The notes under the pieces were generated by a model, which made no database searches, was not told the origin of the DNA, and saw nothing but the letters and a program-made list of their open reading frames with translations. The translations under genes were made by a program, and so were the position numbers. A stretch of DNA of 31,701 bases from CAYYNP01 sp964472545 (GTDB taxonomy: Bacteria > Planctomycetota > Planctomycetia > Pirellulales > Thermoguttaceae): positions 1-31,701 of the forward strand of contig CAYYNP010000088.1 of NCBI GenBank assembly GCA_964472545.1, given 5' to 3'. Below, one piece after another: positions 16,625-24,647 of the stretch (the first letter of the stretch is position 1; every line of letters starts with the position of its first letter).

Positions 16625-16647
16625 GGGCGCGACTGCGAAGCGCGCCC
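16625..16647 (+). other. GC-rich hairpin in the leader of the epimerase gene
   Basis: GGGCGCG (16625-16631) and CGCGCCC (16641-16647) form a perfect 7-bp stem with a nine-base loop. There is no following T-run, so it is not an obvious terminator. It may stabilise or regulate the leader RNA. Confidence 0.5.
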
Positions 16648-16688
16648 GACGCAGCTTGGCGGGCCGGGCGTACGGAGAGTGAACAGCC

Positions 16689-17720
16689 ATGGATACGGTG
16701 CTGGTGACGGGCGCAACCGGCTTCATTGGGAGCCGGTTGGTTCGGGCGTTGATCGAGCGGGGAGATCGCGTCCGCGCGCTGAGCCGCCGCGAGAACCCCG
16801 AGCCGCCGCCGGATTTCGACGAACGCGGCGACCCGCTTGCGCACGAGCGCGTCGAGGTGGTCCGCGGCGATATCACCGACCGTGAATCGCTCGAGCGGGC
16901 CGCGGCCGGCTGCCGCCGCGTCTACCACCTAGCCGCCTATGCCAAGAACTGGGCCCGCGATCGGCAGACGTACATCGATCTGAACGTCCGCGGCATGCAC
17001 AACGTCTTCGACGCCGCCGAGAAACAGGGCGTCGAGCGTGTCGTCTGGACCTCCACGCAACTGACCCTCGGCCCCATGCCGCGAGACGTCGTGGCCGACG
17101 AGCAGACGCCGCGGCGCGCCGAACGCTTCCTTACCGACTACGAAGCCACCAAGACCCAGGCCGAACGCGAGGCTATCGAGCGGGCCAAAGGCGGCTTCCC
17201 CGTGGTGATCGTCAATCCCGCCCGCGTCTTCGGCCCGGGACACTTGACCGAAGGTAATTCGCTCTCGAAGCTGATCGACGACTACGACCGCGGCAAGGTG
17301 CCGATCCTGCTCAATCGCGGCGTGAACGTAGGCAACTACGTGCTGGTCGACGACGTCGTCGAGGGGCACGTCTTGGCGATGGAAAAGGGCCGCATCGGCG
17401 AGCGTTATATCCTCGGCGGAGAAAACGCGACGCTCAAGGAGTTCTTCCGCACGATCGACCGGGTCAGCGGCCGGCGGCATTTCCAACTCCCGCTGTTGAA
17501 GCTCGCGCCGCTGGTCTTCGCATACATGCAGAAGAAGCGGGCCGACTGGTTTGGCACGTATCCGCTGATTACGCCCGGCTGGGTGCGGACTTTCGCCACC
17601 GATTGGGCCGTCCGCTGCGATAAGGCCGAGCAGGAATTGGGCTATCAACCCACGCCGCTGGCCGAGGCGGTGCGGATCACGTACGAGTGGCTGCTGCGCG
17701 TTCGAGAGGCCTCGCGATGA
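16689..17720 (+). CDS. NAD(P)-dependent epimerase/dehydratase (extended SDR)
   Basis: A 343-residue extended short-chain dehydrogenase. The Rossmann fingerprint is TGATGFIG (7-14), the catalytic Ser/Thr lies in VVWTSTQLTLG (about 121-124), and YxxxK is Y151/K155 in DYEATKTQAE. PARVFGPG and NYVLVDDVVEGH are typical of the dihydroflavonol-reductase/HpnA-like (hopanoid-associated epimerase) branch. A nucleotide-sugar or isoprenoid-linked substrate is likely, but cannot be fixed from sequence. GGAG (16675-16678) is ten bases before the ATG. The stop overlaps the next start (ATGA), so it is translationally coupled to the CPBP membrane protein. It could supply a sugar to the EPS locus, yet the gap and different unit make that uncertain. 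Confidence 0.85.
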   Translation: MDTVLVTGATGFIGSRLVRALIERGDRVRALSRRENPEPPPDFDERGDPLAHERVEVVRGDITDRESLERAAAGCRRVYHLAAYAKNWARDRQTYIDLNVRGMHNVFDAAEKQGVERVVWTSTQLTLGPMPRDVVADEQTPRRAERFLTDYEATKTQAEREAIERAKGGFPVVIVNPARVFGPGHLTEGNSLSKLIDDYDRGKVPILLNRGVNVGNYVLVDDVVEGHVLAMEKGRIGERYILGGENATLKEFFRTIDRVSGRRHFQLPLLKLAPLVFAYMQKKRADWFGTYPLITPGWVRTFATDWAVRCDKAEQELGYQPTPLAEAVRITYEWLLRVREASR

Positions 17721-18439
17721 GTATGCTGAAAACGTTGCGGCCGATTTTCGGCCTCTTGGTGCGTACGCAGTTCAAGCCGACCATTGTGCTGGCTACCTCG
17801 ACCGTGTTGATGCTCACCTGGTGGTATCTCGGCTCGCAGGATTTCTATCTGGCCCATTTCGCCGCCGATCCGGACCCCAGTGGCCCATGCACGGCCGCGG
17901 CGGCGGCGTATCGTTTCATCTCCGGGCTGCTGCTGTTGGGCGTGGTGCCGGCGGTGATCGTGAAGTTCGTCTTCGCCGAGCGTCTGGCCGATTACGGCGT
18001 GCGGCTAGGCAATCGCAGGCGAACTATCCGTTCGTTCCTGATCTTCGCTCCCGCGATGATCCTGCTGGCCTATCTCTCCAGCGGCAACGCCGCGCTCCGC
18101 GAGGTCTACCCCATCAACCGCCTGGCCGGCAGCTCGCCCGGCGCGTTCGCGATGCACGTGGCCACCTACATGCTGTTCTACCTCGGCTGGGAATTCCACT
18201 TCCGCGGCTTCTTGCAGATCGGCCTGAAAGACCGCTTCGGCCCGATCAACGCCCTGGCCGTACAAGTCATGGCCTCGAGCCTGTTGCACCTCGGCATGCC
18301 CGGCACCGAGACCTTCGGCGCCATCTTCGGCGGAATCCTCTGGGGCGTGTTGGCCTATCGTACGCGCTCGCTGCTTTCCGGCATGTTGCAGCATGCGCTG
18401 TTGGGGATTTCGGTGGATTACTTCATCTGTTATCTGTGA
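17717..18439 (+). CDS. CPBP-family (CAAX/Rce1-like) intramembrane protease homologue
   Basis: A 240-residue membrane protein with about six to eight hydrophobic segments. The family signature is at 158-164, WEFHFRG: the usual EExxxR becomes WExxxR, so the first Glu is a Trp. His residues expected in the active site remain (H191 in SSLLHLG, H226 in MLQHALLG). Other CPBP proteins with a WEFxFRG form exist as I recall, so this may be a known variant with altered or lost activity. The start is ATG at 17717 because it overlaps the epimerase stop (ATGA); an upstream ATG at 17687 lies inside that gene. Its substrate is unknown; CPBP proteins process membrane proteins, prenylated peptides or bacteriocin-related targets. 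Confidence 0.78.
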   Translation: MSMLKTLRPIFGLLVRTQFKPTIVLATSTVLMLTWWYLGSQDFYLAHFAADPDPSGPCTAAAAAYRFISGLLLLGVVPAVIVKFVFAERLADYGVRLGNRRRTIRSFLIFAPAMILLAYLSSGNAALREVYPINRLAGSSPGAFAMHVATYMLFYLGWEFHFRGFLQIGLKDRFGPINALAVQVMASSLLHLGMPGTETFGAIFGGILWGVLAYRTRSLLSGMLQHALLGISVDYFICYL

Positions 18440-18440
18440 C

Positions 18441-18479
18441 CGGGTAGCCCCGATGATCCTGTTTTTTGGTTGCTACCCG
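18441..18479. terminator. Inverted repeat between convergent genes
   Basis: CGGGTAGC (18441-18448) pairs with GCTACCCG (18472-18479). The loop contains a run of six T. It lies between the CPBP gene stop and the stop of the minus-strand pentapeptide gene, which it overlaps. It could act as a bidirectional terminator; the long loop makes this uncertain. Confidence 0.4.
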
Positions 18480-19027
18480 CCGGGAGGTTCTTCGCCATCG
18501 GACTCTTGCCAGTCAATCACCTTACGTTGTTCGTCGGAAAGAGCGACAACATCGCCTTGTTCGCGAGTCAATTTCGCTCCCCGCATTTCCGCATCTGTGA
18601 AATCGCACGAGTCGAAAGTGGAAAGGCGAAGGTCGGAGTTCTTCAGGTTCGTTCTAGCAAATCTGACGTTGCTGTAAAGGGAGGCACGCAGATCGGCTCT
18701 AGACAGGTCGGCGCCTTCGAAATCGACCTCGTAGAGTTCATTCCAGCACAGGTTGGATTCGGAAAGGTCGGTATTCCTGAATGAGAGCGGCCCGACTTCT
18801 GACCTACCGAAGAACGTACGAGGAAGTGTGAGGTTCTCCAAATCACCTTCTCCGACAAAGGTTCGGAAGAAAGAGACTCCAAGCGGTTCTTCATCGTCGC
18901 ATTGGGGAAGGTGATCCGGCATGGGTGGGATTGTCCCGTCCGCTCCTGCATCCGGGTATCCGAGTTGCTGCAACAAGCGACACGACTCTTCGTATGAGAG
19001 GCAATTGGCTCGTTCGTCAGAACTCAT
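18473..19027 (-). CDS. Pentapeptide-repeat protein
   Basis: A 184-residue protein. Residues 1-65 are acidic and unrecognised (SSDERANCLSYEESCRLLQQ). From about 75 a series of pentapeptide repeats of A(D/N)LxX type runs to about 160 (LSFRN, DLSES, DFEGA, DLSRA, DLRAS, DLRLS, DFTDA, EMRGA). The protein ends with an acidic tail, WQESDGEEPPGG. Such repeats form a right-handed quadrilateral helix; known members bind gyrase or act as immunity proteins, and this shape reminds me of immunity-type pentapeptide proteins, without proof. The start at 19027 follows AGGAA six bases upstream. The frame stays open further upstream to 19546, but that part is the antisense-frame shadow of the yjbQ gene. It lies 14 bp after yjbQ and is probably cotranscribed. 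Confidence 0.82.
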   Translation of the reverse strand: MSSDERANCLSYEESCRLLQQLGYPDAGADGTIPPMPDHLPQCDDEEPLGVSFFRTFVGEGDLENLTLPRTFFGRSEVGPLSFRNTDLSESNLCWNELYEVDFEGADLSRADLRASLYSNVRFARTNLKNSDLRLSTFDSCDFTDAEMRGAKLTREQGDVVALSDEQRKVIDWQESDGEEPPGG

Positions 19028-19041
19028 GTCTTGTTCCTTGT

Positions 19042-19476
<435 letters not shown>

Positions 19477-19615
19477 CGTCGGCTCCTATTCGGGATGTTC
19501 GTCGCTTTGCCCGGTTTCCCCACCTCGGGTCGCGAGATCGCCACATTATCGCGCATGGCCCCGGTTGCTGTAAACCGTGGGTGGCGGGAGAAGCTGTTGG
19601 GCAGCGGCGGGTGTT

Positions 19616-21628
19616 TCAGGGCCGAGGGAAGCGCCGTCGTCGACGCTGCCGGCGCGTGGTGTACGCGGCCAGAGCCGCCGCGCCGGTGAGCATCAGGGCC
19701 CAGGTGGCCGGCTCGGGAACGACGCCGATCGCCGCCGATTGCATCGGCTGGCCCCAACCGGCGGTGTATTCGAGCACGAATTCGGTCGGCTCGCGTCCGG
19801 TGGCGGCGATCCGGCCGAGGTGGACGTCGTCGTAGCTCAGGCCGTCTTGAAGATTGGCTTCGCCCACCGCGTGGATGCTGTCGGTCAACAGATCGCTGAA
19901 AGGGTCCGGCTGCAAGGCATCGGCCACGCTGTCCGGGCCGGTCATCAGGCCGTCGCTCATGATGACCCAACTCATCACGCCCTGGGCCGAGACGACGAAC
20001 TCGCCGGTGGCCGGGTTGTAGACCGCACTGGCCGAAGCCTCGAGCGGGCCGGGATCCCCCGTCACGTCGCGGTTGGCGATCAACGCGTTCAGGTCGATCC
20101 CGTCACAGACGCCGTCGCCGGCGCGGCCTGTGGCGAAGCCCCGCGTGTCGCCGTCGCTCCAGGAGTAATCGACGTTGCCGCCGTGGTTTTCTACGTGGCG
20201 GTTGAGGTCGTCGTCGTCGATCGTCTCGTCGCCGTTGAGGTCGCCGGCTTCGGCGTAATAGAGTTCGGCGTCGACCGAGAGGTGGCTGGGAGGGAAGGTC
20301 GGGGGGATGGCCGTCGCGTAGGTGGTGCCACGATGAAAGACGCCCATGCCGATGTGGCTGGGGGCCGGGTCTCCCGCGCTCCACGTCGGCGGTACGGAAG
20401 CGAACTCCCCAACCATCGGCCCTTCGCCGACGACCTCCATCACCGGACGGGTTACGCTCCGCCCGACGTCGGCCGGCCCGACGCCGATCGCTTGCAACGT
20501 CAATCGTCCGCCCAGACGCGAATCGGCGTTGCCGTCGATGCGGATCAGATCGGCCGCCGTGATGCCGGTCTGCCAGACGTACTCGGCCGTCTCGGTGAAG
20601 TCGACGTCGCCGACCGTCAGACTGGCGGCCCCGGGGCCCGGCGAAATGAGGCCGGCATTCTCGAACTGCCCGCCGATCCGGCCGCTGCCGCCAACGGTGC
20701 CCTCCGACGTCAACATCGGCGCCGCCAGCAGACCTCCCGGGCCGACGATCAACGTGCCGGTATCCTCGATCTGGACGTTCGATTCGAGGGTCAGCGTCGT
20801 CCCCGTCCCGACGACGTCGACCGTCCCGCCGGTGATCTCGAGCGACTCGGCTGCCTGGTGGTCGGTCACCGAAACGACGTCGGTGCCCACCGACACGTGC
20901 CCTGAGGTGGGAAACACGGGACCGACGCCCCAGCGGTGGTCGGTCCAGTTGCCGTTGCCGTTGCCGTCCCAGACGTAATCCAACTCATGGGCCTCGCGGA
21001 GCAGGATCAGACTGAATCCCGGGTCTTTGGGGTAACCCTCCAGAGTGATTCGCTCCGTATCGGCGTCGGCCGTGAAGGTGCCGAAGACCGAACTGGCGCC
21101 GTTGCGCGTCATCGTGCCGCTCACGTTCGGCGGACGTTGATCATCTTGCACGGTCTGCGTTCTGTCGCCACAGCAACCGCGCGTGTCGGCGGCGGCGATA
21201 AACTGCACGATGTATTCCTCGCCCGCAGTCAGCGGCCCGATCTCGAATTCGTAGGTTGGGGGCTGCTTGTTCTTCCAGCCGTGGCTGTCGAAGATGTAGT
21301 CGAGGCCGGCGTTGCCGGTGGGATAGTCGTAGAAACCGTTCCCTCCAAACCCCGTGTGATCGGCGTTGCTTCTCGGCATCATCAAGACGTCGCCGTTGAA
21401 GAGGATTGTCTCTCTGGAATTGGTAACGGATACGTCTCCACTCGGACCGTCTTCGCCGATATTCAACGCCAAGACGATCTCCCCTCCCGCCACGAGATCC
21501 TCGACTCCGCTGCTCTGGTCGATAGTGAAAACGTCGCTCCAGTGAATTACCGATGCCGGTGCATTGCCGGCATGGACCAGCCATCCGGCCGTCAGCATCG
21601 CCGCGAGTATGTCTCGGATACGCTTCAC
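19616..21628 (-). CDS. PEP-CTERM protein with dockerin-like calcium loops
   Basis: A 670-residue secreted protein. It starts with a signal peptide (MKRIRDILAAMLTAGWLVHA). An N-terminal domain (about 28-215) has TYEFEIGPLTAGEEYIVQFI, a jelly-roll-like pattern with no assigned function. Autotransporter-like beta repeats follow (GTGTTLTLESNVQIEDTGTL type). Two dockerin-like calcium loops come next, DLNGDETIDDDDLNRHV and GDGVCDGIDLNALIANRDV. The end is VVPEPATWALMLTGAAALAA plus an Arg-rich tail, a canonical PEP-CTERM exosortase signal. It should be exported, processed by an exosortase, and linked to the surface or EPS matrix. The start is GTG at 21628 with GGGAGG five bases upstream. An exosortase gene is not in the window. 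Confidence 0.9.
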   Translation of the reverse strand: MKRIRDILAAMLTAGWLVHAGNAPASVIHWSDVFTIDQSSGVEDLVAGGEIVLALNIGEDGPSGDVSVTNSRETILFNGDVLMMPRSNADHTGFGGNGFYDYPTGNAGLDYIFDSHGWKNKQPPTYEFEIGPLTAGEEYIVQFIAAADTRGCCGDRTQTVQDDQRPPNVSGTMTRNGASSVFGTFTADADTERITLEGYPKDPGFSLILLREAHELDYVWDGNGNGNWTDHRWGVGPVFPTSGHVSVGTDVVSVTDHQAAESLEITGGTVDVVGTGTTLTLESNVQIEDTGTLIVGPGGLLAAPMLTSEGTVGGSGRIGGQFENAGLISPGPGAASLTVGDVDFTETAEYVWQTGITAADLIRIDGNADSRLGGRLTLQAIGVGPADVGRSVTRPVMEVVGEGPMVGEFASVPPTWSAGDPAPSHIGMGVFHRGTTYATAIPPTFPPSHLSVDAELYYAEAGDLNGDETIDDDDLNRHVENHGGNVDYSWSDGDTRGFATGRAGDGVCDGIDLNALIANRDVTGDPGPLEASASAVYNPATGEFVVSAQGVMSWVIMSDGLMTGPDSVADALQPDPFSDLLTDSIHAVGEANLQDGLSYDDVHLGRIAATGREPTEFVLEYTAGWGQPMQSAAIGVVPEPATWALMLTGAAALAAYTTRRQRRRRRFPRP

Positions 21629-22342
21629 AATTGCCTCCCAACCTGGATCGCTAACTTGGACACCTCGCAGACGAAACGAGAGACCCTCTTCGCCTCGTCA
21701 ACTCATGGGAACGGGACCCACAACACGTGAGCCACTGCCGGTACCCCAAGAGGATCGCTGCGCAACTATCGCAACGTCACATTACGGGTACCGTTCGCTG
21801 CCTCGCTTAGCAAACCGTCTGAAATAACGCCTCAGGATAGACCAACCCCGCCTCGGCCATTAAGACTACCTGGGTGCTCGCGCCAAATCAACCGAATTCC
21901 GGGCGAAAACGCGGATCGTGCATGAAAACCCGTCTCCGCAGGGATCCGCCTTGCCTATTTTGACATTCCCTCGATCTTGTGATCTCGGGAGGTTGGTCAC
22001 CGTGCGCCGCGAAGCCCCGGACTGCCGGATTTCCTGGGGCTGATGTACCGTGGGCTGCCGGAGGCAGGGTAGGTAGCACCGGTTTTCGGACGATCTCGAA
22101 TGCGCGCCCGAATTGAACCAGCCTGGGCGGCCGGCGTCGGGTGGTATCGGTCGTAGCGATCAGCGGCCGCTTAGGCGACGTGGATGCTACGGCCACCGTC
22201 GCGCAATCGGCGGCGCCGGCAACCGGCATGTTGACGATAAGCTACACTCCCTTGGAGGGCGTAACACGGATCAGTGCGATTGGCACGATCCCCGCTCGGC
22301 CGTGGTGGGGCATAACGTCAAGATGGAAGACTATAGACTGCC
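21629..22342. other. Long gene-free intergenic region
   Basis: This 714-bp stretch lies between the divergent PEP-CTERM and HDOD genes. Apart from a possible sigma-54 site at 22281-22296 I see only short, weak open frames with no family resemblance and minor inverted repeats. It must contain the promoters for both genes and is unusually long for this window. Confidence 0.55.
22281..22296 (+). promoter_or_regulatory. Possible sigma-54 (-24/-12) promoter
   Basis: TGGCACGATCCCCGCT has GG (22282-22283) and GC (22294-22295) with exactly ten bases between them, as in TGGCACG-N4-TTGCW. The -24 half is perfect and the -12 half is CCGCT in place of TTGCT. It is about 47 bp upstream of the HDOD start codon. 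Confidence 0.3.
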
Positions 22343-23218
22343 ATGAGCCCATTAGCACCTTGTGCGAAAACGGCTGGGAAGAGCCTTGATGCGGTCGCCC
22401 GGCGAATCAAGGAAGTCTCGACCCTGCCACAGGTGGCATTGCACTCGATGCAGATCGCCGGCAAGCCGGACTGCGGCGCGGTTGCGTTGCAGAAGGCCGT
22501 GGAAGGCGACCCGGTGTTGGCCGCCCGCGTGATGCGACGTGCGGCGTCGTCGGTCCACACGGCCCGGCGGAAGATCACCAACCTGCCGCAGGCGATCGCC
22601 ATGGTGGGAATGCAACAGGTCCGTGAGATGGCCGGCAAGGCCACCATCGACGAGGTGTTTCGTCAGGAGCAGCCCGTCGGTAGCTACCGACGTGCGACGC
22701 TCTGGCGGCATTCGGTCGCCGTGGCGATCGGTGCCCGCATGCTCGCCACGAGGCTGAACGTGGCCGATGGTGACGACGCCTACCTGGCCGGTTTGTTGCA
22801 CGACGTGGGGCTGATTCTCGAAGACCAACTCGTGCATGACGATTTCTGCAAAGTGATCGGTTCGCTGGCGCCGGGCCGCCCCTTGGCCGCCGTCGAGCGC
22901 GAGGTCCTCGGCTTCGACCACACGATGCTCGGCGAAAAGCTGGGCTTTCTGTGGGGATTCCCCGACCCGGTCAACGCGGCCATCCGCTACCATCACATGT
23001 CGGTCAACTACCGCGGCTTCGACGTCAAGGTGCTGCGTTGCGTCGAGGTGGCCAATTTGATCTGCACGCAAAAGGGCGTCCCGTCGGTCGGCATCGACCT
23101 GGTCCGATGCTCCAACACCACGCTGGGGGCGCTGTCGCTGACGGAAAACGACCTGCCCAAGCTCACCGAGCAATTCGTCGACGAGTTGACGACCCACGCG
23201 GACCTCTTCTGCGTCTGA
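22343..23218 (+). CDS. HDOD domain protein
   Basis: A 291-residue protein made almost wholly of an HDOD domain (about 15-285). Signatures are STLPQVALHSMQIAG at the start, NLPQAIAMVGMQQVREMAG, LWRHSVAVAIGARMLA, AYLAGLLHDVGLIL (HD pair retained) and IRYHHMSVNY. HDOD proteins are HD-GYP relatives that usually lack hydrolase activity and act in signalling, stress or surface behaviour. Retention of HD and the HH pair leaves metal binding possible. The single-domain form has no attached receiver or GGDEF module. It is transcribed away from the PEP-CTERM gene and faces the propeller gene. The ATG at 22343 has no clear ribosome-binding site. Confidence 0.88.
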   Translation: MSPLAPCAKTAGKSLDAVARRIKEVSTLPQVALHSMQIAGKPDCGAVALQKAVEGDPVLAARVMRRAASSVHTARRKITNLPQAIAMVGMQQVREMAGKATIDEVFRQEQPVGSYRRATLWRHSVAVAIGARMLATRLNVADGDDAYLAGLLHDVGLILEDQLVHDDFCKVIGSLAPGRPLAAVEREVLGFDHTMLGEKLGFLWGFPDPVNAAIRYHHMSVNYRGFDVKVLRCVEVANLICTQKGVPSVGIDLVRCSNTTLGALSLTENDLPKLTEQFVDELTTHADLFCV

Positions 23219-23280
23219 CGGCTTGCGGCATTGGCCGCCGATCGGATCCCCGGCGGGCCTCATCGACGCGCGATCGGCCG

Positions 23281-24483
23281 TTACTCCGGCTCGCCCGGCC
23301 GGCTGAGGAACACGAACGAGCCCTTCTTGTTGCCCACGATTACGTCGGGCACCTTGTCGCCGTTGAGATCCGCGGCGGCGACCTGGGTGCCCACGCCGGA
23401 ATCGTCGTCAACTTGCTGGGGCACGAACGTCACGCTGCCGTCGGCGTTGCGCTGCAACTTGAACCAGTAGACCACCGCCGGGGCGTTGGGCTCCTTGTCG
23501 CCGGCGGGGCCGTGGGCCCAGAATCGCTTGCCGGTGAGCACGTCGAGCAGTCCGTCGCCGTCGACGTCGGCCAGGTCGAAGGCGTGTAGCTGGCTGATCC
23601 GCAAGTCGTCCGAGTTCAGGTCGGGCTCCGACGGCAAGATCACGTGTTGCTTGAAGCCGATCTTGCCGGCGTCGTCGCGGACCTGTTGATGCCAGACGAG
23701 CCCATAGAGATGGCAATGCCACGAGGTGACCACGTCGGCCAGCCCGTCGCCGTCGACGTCGTAGACGAGCATCTGGGCCGCGGCCGCGGCAAACTTGTAG
23801 TCGTGGCGGATCCACGGCTCGCCCGGCTTCGGCTCGGCCGGCTGCTCCCACCAGCAGACGCTCTCGAGGACGTCGACCCGCCCGTCGCCGTTGACGTCGC
23901 CGAAGCCCACGCCGTGCGAGTACCGCTGGTAGCCGCCCTTGGTGCTGACCGGATGGAACGTCCACGGCTCGTTCGGTTTGGCCGGGTCCCAGGTGCCGTA
24001 GCCCAGGAAGCCGTCGATGTTGTAGACCAGGTCCGGCCGCCCGTTGCCGTCGACGTCGCCCCACATGGGCGATTCGTTGCCCACGTTCTTCAGCGCGGCG
24101 TGGGCCTTCCAGTGGCCCTCTTTGCCGGCCGGGTTTTCGTACCACGACGCATCCTTGCCCGGCCACGGCACGTAGAGCACGTCGGTCCAGCCGTCGCCGT
24201 TGAAGTCGTCGGTGTAGGTGAGGAAATTGTCGGAATAGCCCTTGGGATCGAAGTCCTGTGGCTCGCGGATCTCGTGGCGTTGTTTGAAATCCGGTCCGGC
24301 GTACCAGTACGGGCCGGAGACCACGTCGAGCTTGCCGTCGCGGTTGAAGTCGGCGTAGTAGGCGCCTTCGCACTGAAACTTCTCCGACAGCACGATCTTC
24401 TCATACGCAACGCCGGGCTTCTCGGCCACGGCCGCCGAGCACAACAAGCCGATCAGGACGAGGCAAAGTGTCGCATGTCGCAT
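23281..24483 (-). CDS. Secreted FG-GAP/VCBS-repeat beta-propeller protein
   Basis: A 400-residue exported protein with a signal peptide (MRHATLCLVLIGLLCSAAVA). Seven calcium loops of DxDGDGxxD type occur in order: DFNRDGKLD, DFNGDGWTD, DVDGNGRPD, DVNGDGRVD, DVDGDGLAD, DVDGDGLLD and DLNGDKVPD. Seven suggest a complete seven-bladed propeller of the integrin-alpha type, a fold much expanded in planctomycetes and thought to bind ligands or other surface proteins; function is otherwise unknown. The start at 24483 is chosen because AGGAG is eight bases upstream and a signal peptide follows directly. The frame is open to 24627, but that part is hydrophilic and in intergenic DNA. Confidence 0.88.
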   Translation of the reverse strand: MRHATLCLVLIGLLCSAAVAEKPGVAYEKIVLSEKFQCEGAYYADFNRDGKLDVVSGPYWYAGPDFKQRHEIREPQDFDPKGYSDNFLTYTDDFNGDGWTDVLYVPWPGKDASWYENPAGKEGHWKAHAALKNVGNESPMWGDVDGNGRPDLVYNIDGFLGYGTWDPAKPNEPWTFHPVSTKGGYQRYSHGVGFGDVNGDGRVDVLESVCWWEQPAEPKPGEPWIRHDYKFAAAAAQMLVYDVDGDGLADVVTSWHCHLYGLVWHQQVRDDAGKIGFKQHVILPSEPDLNSDDLRISQLHAFDLADVDGDGLLDVLTGKRFWAHGPAGDKEPNAPAVVYWFKLQRNADGSVTFVPQQVDDDSGVGTQVAAADLNGDKVPDVIVGNKKGSFVFLSRPGEPE

Positions 24484-24534
24484 GATGATGACTCCTGTCT
24501 TCTTGCGGGTATTCTCAAACGTAGCCTTCTTGGG

Positions 24535-24557
24535 AAAAACGCCTGTACGGCGTTCCC
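24535..24557 (-). terminator. Hairpin with short T-run, possible terminator of the beta-helix gene
   Basis: On the minus strand AACGCC-GTACA-GGCGTT (24554 to 24538) is followed by TTT and CCC. It is about 90 bp after the stop of the beta-helix gene and before the propeller gene. The T-run is short, so confidence is low. Confidence 0.4.
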
Positions 24558-24647
24558 TCCTTTTCGCTGACGGGCGTGGGATCGCCGAAGGGCATTGTGA
24601 TCTCCGGGCGAACCGGATGCAACCCACCGAGGACTATGGCAGATGCG

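Larger units (their letters stand above)
16161..16688. other. Intergenic region between divergent hflX and the epimerase gene
   Basis: This 528-bp gap carries a heptad array (16306-16372), a stretch resembling the widespread CCACAGAGA...CACAGAGAAA type of intergenic sequence (16472-16502), a possible promoter (16588-16616) and a GC-rich hairpin (16625-16647). No credible open frame was seen. It must hold the promoters of both divergent genes. Confidence 0.6.

Noticed and set aside
22113..22346. Small open frame before the HDOD gene
   Set aside because: No family resemblance, no ribosome-binding site, and it runs through the proposed promoter region.
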